From: Nitrospirota bacterium
GTDB lineage: Bacteria > Nitrospirota > Thermodesulfovibrionia > Thermodesulfovibrionales > Dissulfurispiraceae
Length of the DNA stretch: 8,293 nt
Direction of reading: 5' to 3'
NCBI GenBank assembly: GCA_013349595.1
Contig: DUZI01000072.1
Span: 1 to 8,293 of the forward strand
Part shown: positions 1 through 5,226 of the stretch, piece by piece
How the letters are laid out: the number at the start of each line of letters is the position of its first letter
Numbering within the stretch: the first letter of the stretch is position 1
Notes under the pieces: generated by a model
Seen by the model: the letters and a program-made list of their open reading frames with translations, nothing else
Told to the model about the DNA's origin: nothing
Databases searched by the model: none
Position numbers and translations under genes: made by a program

Positions 1-41
1 AAATATATACATTACAATATGTTATAAAAGGGTGGGTAAAT

Positions 42-47
42 GGAGGG
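42..47 (+). promoter_or_regulatory. Shine-Dalgarno site deciding the HDOD gene start
   Basis: GGAGGG lies 4 bases before an ATG at 52. An in-frame ATG at 40 sits just upstream of this site and has only the imperfect GGGTGGG before it, so the ATG at 52 is the better start; the first ATG would add four residues (MEGK). Confidence 0.6.
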
Positions 48-51
48 CAAA

Positions 52-927
52 ATGAAGGAAATCCAAGATGCAGAGAAAATTGTCAAGTCTATTGGTATTC
101 CATCTCAACCAACGGTTATTTTATCCATTCAAAGTGAGATGTCAAAGCCTAATCCAAATATGTCTTTAATTGGAAAACTTGTTACTGAAGATGTTGGACT
201 GTCTGCAAATGTAATAAGAATTGCCAGTTCACCCTTTGTAGGAATGGGTAAGGTTACATCTATTGACAGGGCTCTAAATCTATTGGGGTTAAAAAACTTC
301 TTCAATCTTGTATTTGCCTCTGCATTACAAGAGTCTTTGAATGTCAAAGGTGTACCAAAGAAAATATTTGAAGTATTTTGGAGTCATTCATTGCAGATTG
401 CAAAGGCTACCCAATTAGTGGCCAAAAGGGTTGATAAAAAGAATATGGACGAAGCCTATATGACTGGACTATTCCATGATTGTGGTGTGCCCTTATTGAT
501 TAGAAAGTTTCCTGATTATATAAATATTGTTGACTTTACAATAGGCACAACAAGTGCAGCCATAAATATAGAGGAATCTCTTTATAAAACAAATCATGGA
601 ATTGTGGGGTATCTTCTTGCTAAAACATGGAAACTATTTCCAAGTGTTTGTGAGGCTGTTCTTTGGCATCATATCAGTGATGTTTCATCAATTAGCAATA
701 AAGAGGCCCGTGTATTAACTGCATGTCTTCAACTTTCTGAAAATCTCATACTTGATGAGACTATAAAATTTTACAAAAGTAGCCTTAAAGACTATGAATT
801 TGATACAATGACATCCATTAAATATCTTACAAAGGTGTCATACAAAAAGTTGGCTGAAGAACTTAGTCTTGACAAAGATGACATAAACGACTTAAAGGAG
901 GATTTAAGCCCAATAATAGGAAAGTAG
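52..927 (+). CDS. HDOD domain protein
   Basis: The protein of about 291 residues reads as a single HDOD domain (an HD-GYP-related helical domain of signalling proteins) with a short C-terminal extension. Numbering from the upstream ATG at 40, the N-terminal part has the typical proline start (IPSQPTVILSI, 20-30), the segment around LVTEDVGLSANVIRIASS (47-64), and SIDRALNLLGL (74-84). The HD-like part retains H116 (FWSHSL), H146-D147 (GLFHDCG), H186 and H210-H211, so several metal-ligand positions of the HD superfamily survive; many HDOD proteins have lost them. No receiver, GGDEF or EAL domain is attached, so it is a stand-alone cytoplasmic protein. HDOD proteins are linked to signal transduction and motility or stress regulation, but the specific role cannot be read here. 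It is followed after 7 bases by a small Ig-like gene, probably co-transcribed. The domain call is firm; whether it has catalytic activity is unknown. Confidence 0.88.
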   Translation: MKEIQDAEKIVKSIGIPSQPTVILSIQSEMSKPNPNMSLIGKLVTEDVGLSANVIRIASSPFVGMGKVTSIDRALNLLGLKNFFNLVFASALQESLNVKGVPKKIFEVFWSHSLQIAKATQLVAKRVDKKNMDEAYMTGLFHDCGVPLLIRKFPDYINIVDFTIGTTSAAINIEESLYKTNHGIVGYLLAKTWKLFPSVCEAVLWHHISDVSSISNKEARVLTACLQLSENLILDETIKFYKSSLKDYEFDTMTSIKYLTKVSYKKLAEELSLDKDDINDLKEDLSPIIGK

Positions 928-934
928 AATTTGT

Positions 935-1276
935 ATGATTAGACATAAAAATAAACCCATAGAATATCTATCTAACACAGGACCAACTCTTGATATAATT
1001 TCTCCTGAATTATCAGGGGTTTGTAAATCTCCTATGAAGATTGATATAAAATTTACACCTAAAGAAGGCAGTTTTATTAATTTTTCTTCGCTTAAGGTTG
1101 AGTTGCTCAAGATTATTCCCATTGACATTACTCATATGGTCAAACCTTATACTACTGAAAAGGGTATCCTTGCAGAAAATATATCACTTCCAAAAGGAAT
1201 GCATAAATTGAAACTAACTCTTTGTGATAATTTAGGTGGGAAAACGCAGGTAGTATATAATGTTACTGTTGTGTAA
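935..1276 (+). CDS. Small Ig-like beta-sandwich protein, function unknown
   Basis: This 113-residue protein has alternating beta-strand-like segments: TLDIISPE near 18-25, MKIDIKFTP near 34-42, a central SSLKVELLKIIPIDITHMVKPY block, and a closing pair KLKLTLCDN and VVYNVTVV. The pattern, with a 'PxLxIxSPE...KSPMxIxIxF' opening and a '(L)PxGxHxLxLxLxDxxGxxxxxxxxxTV' end, is that of a bacterial Ig-like or cadherin-like fold, and I recall similar uncharacterised proteins in several Gram-negative groups. It has no signal peptide or membrane segment. The in-frame stop at 917-919 leaves no room for a longer ORF with a usual start, so it is either cytoplasmic or the surviving C-terminal domain of a formerly exported protein. 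The ribosome site is weak (AGGAAAG about 10 bases upstream); translation is probably coupled to the HDOD gene ending 7 bases earlier. Confidence 0.7.
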   Translation: MIRHKNKPIEYLSNTGPTLDIISPELSGVCKSPMKIDIKFTPKEGSFINFSSLKVELLKIIPIDITHMVKPYTTEKGILAENISLPKGMHKLKLTLCDNLGGKTQVVYNVTVV

Positions 1277-1350
1277 ATTGTAAATAATTTGTTGCATTTT
1301 TTGTGATAATCCATCAAAATATTGTCACTTTTTAGATTTAGCTTTCACAT

Positions 1351-1357
1351 GGGAGGT
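1351..1357 (+). promoter_or_regulatory. Shine-Dalgarno site supporting a GTG start
   Basis: GGGAGGT is placed 8 bases before a GTG at 1366. It is the only strong ribosome site in the 89-bp gap after the Ig-like gene and fixes the non-ATG start of the following gene. Confidence 0.65.
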
Positions 1358-1365
1358 AATTATAA

Positions 1366-2739
1366 GTGGATTTATACGAATTTATTAGTCCTAATTTCCC
1401 CTCTGATAAAAAAGAATTCCCCATAGATAAAAAGGAACAAGTTGAAATCCAAAAGGATGTTGAACCTATTGAGAATTCTCAAAATGAAAATCAATTACTT
1501 TTAAAAAGGATTAAGGAATTAGAATCACTTGTAGATATTCTCCAATCAGAGAGAAAGGAGATTAATACAAGACTTCAATCAACAGAATATCAGAAGGCTT
1601 CTTTAGAGACTTTAATAAAGGAACTTAAAGACAAGCAAGGTTATCTAATTGAACAAATTAAGACAGTCAAAGATGACAAAGATTCAACTCTAAAGTCAAA
1701 TATTGAAGCCCTTGAAAAAAAGATTGAATTTTTACTTAATGAGAAACATGAGATTTTGTCTTCAAATAAACAACTTGAGTCATTAATAGAAACATTAAAA
1801 ACAGAGAGAGGCAATCTTGAAATTTCAAATATCAATCTACTCAAGGAAAAAGATAAACTCATAAAGGAATTAGAAGAGGTCTTAAAAAACCGTGATGATC
1901 AGATCGCTGATTTTAAAAAGTCTATCTCCTTGCTTGAGAATGAGATGAAGGAAAAACAATCTATCATTGAGAGACTTACAGAAAATAATATTGATTATAA
2001 AACAAAGATTGAGGAATTAAAAAAGGATTTCGAAAAATCAAAACAAAATTTCATTTTCTTGCTCATAGCCATTTGCTTTGTAATGATTATAACGATAATC
2101 TTTATTTTCAGTAATAAACTCCCCGATAAAAAATCATCATCGTCTAAACCATCTATTGACAACTCAGTAGAAAAATCAATTGAAAATAAAGAGTTAAAAC
2201 AAGAACTTGTAACTAATCCTACAGCAACAGCAATACCATCAGATAATACAACTACTCAAAATGAAATGGCAAACATATCTTCACACCCAGAAAAATCAAA
2301 GTCTGAAAATACTAAAAAAGATGAGAAGAAACCTTCATATAATATGACATCAAAAGATGACGCCCTGTCTAAAAAAGCTATTAAGGTTAGGACAAACGGT
2401 TATCAAGTCTCTCTAAAAGCACTTACAACAGAAGATCTCTCAAAACTAAATAGCGCCTTAAATATTGCCTCGGAGATTGATTTTAACCGTGCCTATTTGG
2501 TAACAATCAGGACAAATACACACAAAATAACTAAAGATTTTGCAAAGGAACCAAAAATAAGTGTTATTTATAGAAATGGGATCAACTATGAAACTGTTAA
2601 AGTCACAAAAAGTTATTATAAAAAGATAAAAAAGAATATTGAGATTAAAGCCATCATCACCAATGAAAAAAACATAAACCCAATTGGCATAGTTATTGGT
2701 CCAATGAACAAAAACAATCTCAAGATTACTATTGTCTAA
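1366..2739 (+). CDS. Coiled-coil single-pass membrane protein, function unknown
   Basis: I do not recognise a family for this 457-residue protein, but its architecture is clear. Residues 1-35 are acidic and proline-containing. Residues about 38-226 are an almost unbroken Lys/Glu/Leu coiled coil, rich in runs such as LKRIKELESLVDILQSE. Residues 229-248 (FIFLLIAICFVMIITIIFIF) are a single membrane helix. Residues 250-335 are a Ser/Thr/Asn/Lys low-complexity linker, and about 338-457 form a beta-rich globular domain ending NNLKITIV. The absence of an N-terminal signal and the position of the helix suggest the coiled coil is cytoplasmic and the C-terminal domain periplasmic; this is inference. 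The GTG start is chosen from the strong upstream ribosome site. It lies downstream of the HDOD and Ig-like genes on the same strand, and its last 11 bases overlap the end of the opposing SUMF1-type gene. Coiled-coil, helix and linker calls are secure; function is not. Confidence 0.8.
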   Translation: MDLYEFISPNFPSDKKEFPIDKKEQVEIQKDVEPIENSQNENQLLLKRIKELESLVDILQSERKEINTRLQSTEYQKASLETLIKELKDKQGYLIEQIKTVKDDKDSTLKSNIEALEKKIEFLLNEKHEILSSNKQLESLIETLKTERGNLEISNINLLKEKDKLIKELEEVLKNRDDQIADFKKSISLLENEMKEKQSIIERLTENNIDYKTKIEELKKDFEKSKQNFIFLLIAICFVMIITIIFIFSNKLPDKKSSSSKPSIDNSVEKSIENKELKQELVTNPTATAIPSDNTTTQNEMANISSHPEKSKSENTKKDEKKPSYNMTSKDDALSKKAIKVRTNGYQVSLKALTTEDLSKLNSALNIASEIDFNRAYLVTIRTNTHKITKDFAKEPKISVIYRNGINYETVKVTKSYYKKIKKNIEIKAIITNEKNINPIGIVIGPMNKNNLKITIV

Positions 2740-3712
2740 TCGCCACAATTCTAAAGCCTATATTATAAGCCTTGCCTAAAGGGTCTGCGCCCCTCCGTGC
2801 TGAACAACGGGCAAACCTCTCTGATAAATTCCAACTACCGCCTCTAATGACCTTGTTGCCTGTAAAAGTGCCTTTACAAATATGGCTCCCTTTAGTCATA
2901 AAATTATAGCAATCAGGACTATAATCGCTTTCTGTCCATTCCCAGACATTACCACTTAAATCAAATAATCCAAATGAATTTGCCTTTAACATGCCAACAT
3001 GATGGGGTTTGCCAGCGGAGGTAGTCCCAAACCAACTATAACTCTTTAGCTCTGCCTCATTAGAAGTGCCAGAGTATTTTTCCCCTTTAGCTCCACTCTT
3101 ACAGGCATACTCCCATTCTACCTCTGTAGGTAATTTGTATTTAATCTTTTCATTATTTTGGTTTAAATGTGATAAAAAAACTAATAGGTCATTCATATTG
3201 ACATTATCTACTGGCAAATTGAGATCCTTAAAATACGACGGATTTTTGTCAATCAATCTGAGCCATTGTCCTTGAGTTATTTCATACTTTGACATGTAAA
3301 AATCCTGCACACATATCTGCACAACAGGTTTTTCATCACTGTCACCGTCACCAAAGGTATCTCCCATATTGAAACATCCACCTTTGAGCAATATAAATTC
3401 TATATTTGCCTTTGGCTCAATAAAGGTTTTAGGTAGAGAGGTTATTGATTTTTCTTTAAGGGATGTTGTGTAAGTCTTGAATTTGTTAAAAGAACTTGAA
3501 AATTTATCCATCAGAAAATTAATGTCCTTAAGGGATAGAAAATAAAATGTTGTTACAATCAGTAATAGAAGAATTAAAATAAAAAAGTATTTTCTTAAGG
3601 ATGATTTACTTTTTGAAGATACAGTAAGGGCAATTTGATTAAGGGATGTCCTGCAATAGGGGCAAAAATTGATGGGATTTCTTATTTTATTTCCACAATT
3701 TGTGCATTTCAT
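2729..3712 (-). CDS. Membrane-anchored zinc-ribbon / FGE-sulfatase (SUMF1-type) domain protein
   Basis: The 327-residue protein starts with a zinc ribbon (C3-x2-C6 ... C17-x2-C20), followed by a membrane helix at about 42-60 (YFFILILLLLIVTTFYFL), a linker, and a SUMF1/FGE-sulfatase domain from about 102 to the end. Diagnostic stretches are FNMGDTFGDGDSDEKPV (114-130), YEITQGQW (143-150), KLPTEVEWEYAC (193-204), FGLFDLSGNVWEWTESDY (247-264), IRGGSWN (289-295) and NIGFRIV (317-323). The zinc ribbon would be cytoplasmic and the SUMF1 domain periplasmic. In this superfamily only true formylglycine-generating enzymes carry the copper-binding Cys pair; here the last part of the domain has a single Cys (ARCSARRG, C303) in a position that corresponds, as far as I can align by eye, to a non-catalytic cysteine. 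Sulfatase activation is therefore unlikely, and no sulfatase gene is nearby. The start is set by the zinc-ribbon N-terminus; no good ribosome site precedes it. It converges with the coiled-coil gene. Confidence 0.88.
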   Translation of the reverse strand: MKCTNCGNKIRNPINFCPYCRTSLNQIALTVSSKSKSSLRKYFFILILLLLIVTTFYFLSLKDINFLMDKFSSSFNKFKTYTTSLKEKSITSLPKTFIEPKANIEFILLKGGCFNMGDTFGDGDSDEKPVVQICVQDFYMSKYEITQGQWLRLIDKNPSYFKDLNLPVDNVNMNDLLVFLSHLNQNNEKIKYKLPTEVEWEYACKSGAKGEKYSGTSNEAELKSYSWFGTTSAGKPHHVGMLKANSFGLFDLSGNVWEWTESDYSPDCYNFMTKGSHICKGTFTGNKVIRGGSWNLSERFARCSARRGADPLGKAYNIGFRIVAIRQ

Positions 3713-3775
3713 TGTATTTATCTAACCACAATTTTAAGAGGTAAATGAATAACTAATTCCACCATAAAAAAGATT

Positions 3776-3785
3776 ACTGGAGCGT
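3776..3785 (+). repeat. 10-bp direct repeat, copy outside the RNA
   Basis: ACTGGAGCGT occurs here and again at 3877-3886 inside the structured RNA, 101 bp apart. A 10-base match by chance in about 400 bp is uncommon, so the flank may hold a fragment duplicated from the element or from a second, decayed copy. Confidence 0.5.
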
Positions 3786-3805
3786 CAGACTCCTGACTAG
3801 TTAAT

Positions 3806-3821
3806 AACTACCCAAATACAT
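3806..3821 (+). other. Possible guide position 5' of the RNA scaffold
   Basis: If the RNA at 3822-4029 is an omegaRNA, its guide would be the roughly 16 bases immediately upstream of P1, here AACTACCCAAATACAT. The first seven bases, AACTACC, recur at 4041-4047 just beyond the other end. This is conditional on the family assignment. Confidence 0.2.
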
Positions 3822-4029
3822 CGATAAGGATAGGGCTCTGAAGTTAATAGCGATGTTTTGGCAGCAGTTCTTTGCGACTGGAGCGTTAAACAGCCGCAAG
3901 TGTTTGAACCCGAAGGAACGGGGTCCCCAAAAAGTTGCAAGACTTTTTGGGGTGGTAGTTGAGCTTTGCGGCCGTAGCGAAAGGAGCATTAGAACTGTCA
4001 AAACGAACGAAAGAGACTTATCCTTATCG
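3822..4029 (+). ncRNA. Large structured RNA, candidate HEARO / IscB omegaRNA-like element without a nuclease gene
   Basis: The 208-base segment folds by direct inspection. P1: 3822-3839 pairs with 4012-4029 (17 of 18 positions, starting with an 11-bp perfect CGATAAGGATA/TATCCTTATCG; one G-U, one G/A mismatch). P2: GTTTTGGCAG 3855-3864 with CTGTCAAAAC 3995-4004 (10 bp, one G-U), continued by TTCT/AGAA. P3: GCCGCAA 3893-3899 with TTGCGGC 3966-3972. P4: CCCG 3909-3912 / CGGG 3919-3922. P5: CCCCAAAAAG 3925-3934 / CTTTTTGGGG 3943-3952 with an 8-base loop. G-U pairs in P1, P2 and next to P3 would be C/A mismatches on the other strand, favouring plus-strand transcription. The segment is visibly richer in G+C than its surroundings. 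The length of about 200 bases, nested stems and stretches such as TTGCGGCCGTAG...GAAAGGAGC resemble, from memory, omegaRNAs of IscB (HEARO class), where a guide would lie just 5' of P1. No IscB, TnpB or reverse transcriptase gene is present, so it would be a stand-alone copy. Structure is well supported; family assignment is tentative. Confidence 0.62.
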
Positions 4030-4118
4030 CTGGATCTCGGAACTACCATAGTCAATCCCACCTCTTTATAAGTTTGAAACTGAAAGCAGTCCCCTTAATA
4101 AACAAAGAATTGTTAAAA
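4030..4118. other. Spacer between structured RNA and acyl-CoA operon
   Basis: No gene is visible. It holds the second AACTACC (4041-4047) and two weak hairpins (ACTG/CAGT at 4079-4090 and AACAA/TTGTT at 4101-4114). Neither has a following T-run in the direction of the leftward operon, so no terminator for that operon is called. Confidence 0.4.
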
Positions 4119-5180
4119 TTATGCTTTTACTATCTTAAGAAACCTCTCCATGTCAAATTCTGCACTTATAATATCCTTTGAACGAGATACCTTGCTTTTC
4201 TCTCTTATCATTGTCTTACCCATAATCTTTTCAATCTTTTCTACAGTAGTAAATGTATCAGTAGGGACTGAGATAACAGGTATTCCCTTTGTTTGGGCTC
4301 GTCCAATGACTACATCGTTAGTAAACATTCCACCTGTCAGGATTATGCACTTTGTAGAGGTCTCCATTGCTACAAGTTGAATATCTGTCCTATGGGCACC
4401 AGTGATGACTGCTTTGTTACTAATTTTTCTAAAATAACTTAATGCTGTATCAACATCCATAGCACCAACAGAGAAGTTTTCAACAAATTCATCAAGTTTG
4501 TCTTCACAACAAAGTACACCACCATTTAATACCTCTATGAGATGCCTAACAGTTATTGCATCTAATACCTTGTCTTTCTTAAATACACCAAAGACCGGTA
4601 TCCCTTGTTTTTCAAGAAATGGGACTGCCTTTTCCTTAACATGATTATAAAGGTTTGCAGGAACCTTGTTGATTATTGCCCCAATGAAGTTATCTCCTAA
4701 TAGTTTTTTGTGACTTACAAAGGTATCAATAGTTAATTCCCCTATCCATATATCAACTACAAGTGCCTTCGCCTTTGTCTCATTGATAATAGTAAGGGCA
4801 TCTATTTCAATTACTGTCCCTTCAAAGACATCACCAGCACCCCCAATTAGGACTATGTCTTTGTCATTTAAGGCTGTATTAATGGCTGATAAGACATTCT
4901 CTTTTATATGGCTTGTCTTACTATCGTAAATTGCATTTTGAGCCTCAAAGGTAAATATAAAAGGAGAGACAACCGATACAGGGTCAGTAAGCCCTAAGGA
5001 TTCTTTGATAAATAGGGCATCTTCATCGACAATGTCCTTGCCTTTTTTGATTGCAGTCTTGCCAAAGGGTTTAATGTAACTTATCTTAAATCCTCTTTCG
5101 ATAAGGGCAAGCCCAAGTCCTATGGAAATAAATGTCTTACCTGCATGACTGTTCTTTGAAGCAATAAATACTGGGTTCAT
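4119..5180 (-). CDS. P-loop / DRTGG domain protein, phosphotransacetylase-like family
   Basis: The 353-residue protein has an N-terminal P-loop NTPase region related to dethiobiotin synthetase and to the N-terminal part of long phosphotransacetylases: VFIASKNSHAGKTFIS with a Walker-A-like SKNSHAGKT (8-16), then IVLIGGAGDVFEG (109-121) and ALVVDIW. The C-terminal part (about 210-322) is a DRTGG-type domain: AVITGAHRTDIQLVAMETS (257-275), CIILTGG (278-284) and IPVISVPTDTFTTVEKIEKI (300-319). The motif reads HRTD rather than the usual DR-containing form. The catalytic phosphotransacetylase domain is absent, so this is not an acyltransferase by itself. It starts 46 bp after the acyl-CoA synthetase gene, with AAGGAGG (5187-5193) 6 bases before the ATG, and is probably co-transcribed with it. 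The same pairing is familiar in anaerobic bacteria and archaea, suggesting a regulatory or accessory role in acyl-CoA/acyl-phosphate metabolism. The domain call is firm; the precise role is inference. Confidence 0.82.
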   Translation of the reverse strand: MNPVFIASKNSHAGKTFISIGLGLALIERGFKISYIKPFGKTAIKKGKDIVDEDALFIKESLGLTDPVSVVSPFIFTFEAQNAIYDSKTSHIKENVLSAINTALNDKDIVLIGGAGDVFEGTVIEIDALTIINETKAKALVVDIWIGELTIDTFVSHKKLLGDNFIGAIINKVPANLYNHVKEKAVPFLEKQGIPVFGVFKKDKVLDAITVRHLIEVLNGGVLCCEDKLDEFVENFSVGAMDVDTALSYFRKISNKAVITGAHRTDIQLVAMETSTKCIILTGGMFTNDVVIGRAQTKGIPVISVPTDTFTTVEKIEKIMGKTMIREKSKVSRSKDIISAEFDMERFLKIVKA

Positions 5181-5226
5181 TTCAAGCCTCCTTGTTTAAT
5201 GTATAATAGAATAAAATTGTTTCTTC

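Larger units (their letters stand above)
3713..3821. other. Intergenic stretch upstream of the structured RNA
   Basis: No protein gene is visible. The stretch holds a small hairpin (GTCAG 3784-3788, loop ACTC, CTGAC 3793-3797), an A/T-rich inverted repeat TAGTT/AACTA around 3798-3810, and the first copy of a 10-bp direct repeat that recurs inside the RNA. It is the only space for promoters of the leftward SUMF1-type gene and, if transcribed rightward, of the RNA; I could not identify a convincing -35/-10 pair. Confidence 0.5.

Noticed and set aside
1277..1365. Promoter for the coiled-coil gene in the 89-bp gap
   Set aside because: GATAAT (1305-1310) could be a -10, but no -35-like hexamer stands at 16-18 bases from it, so co-transcription from upstream is equally likely.
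2458..2748. Leftward 96-codon frame over the end of the coiled-coil gene
   Set aside because: It is an antisense shadow of a well-supported coding region.
3822..4029. Retron non-coding RNA
   Set aside because: Terminal inverted repeats would fit, but there is no reverse transcriptase gene in the window and the nested long-range helices differ from the msr/msd layout of short stems plus one long hairpin.
3822..4029. 6S RNA, RNase P RNA, tmRNA or SRP RNA
   Set aside because: None of the conserved core sequences of these RNAs that I know is present, and the branched apical part with two adjacent hairpins does not suit a 6S-type rod.
3822..4029. CRISPR array or integron attC site
   Set aside because: There is no regularly spaced repeat, and although GTTAAAC resembles an attC core site there is no matching partner core site or integrase.
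3801..4071. Open frames of 72 and 86 codons on the two strands across the intergenic region
   Set aside because: Both run through the paired arms of the structured RNA, have no ribosome site and no recognisable protein pattern; their openness follows from the RNA sequence.
4101..4114. AACAA/TTGTT hairpin as terminator of the acyl-CoA operon
   Set aside because: Five A-T-rich pairs with no U-tract in the leftward direction are too weak.
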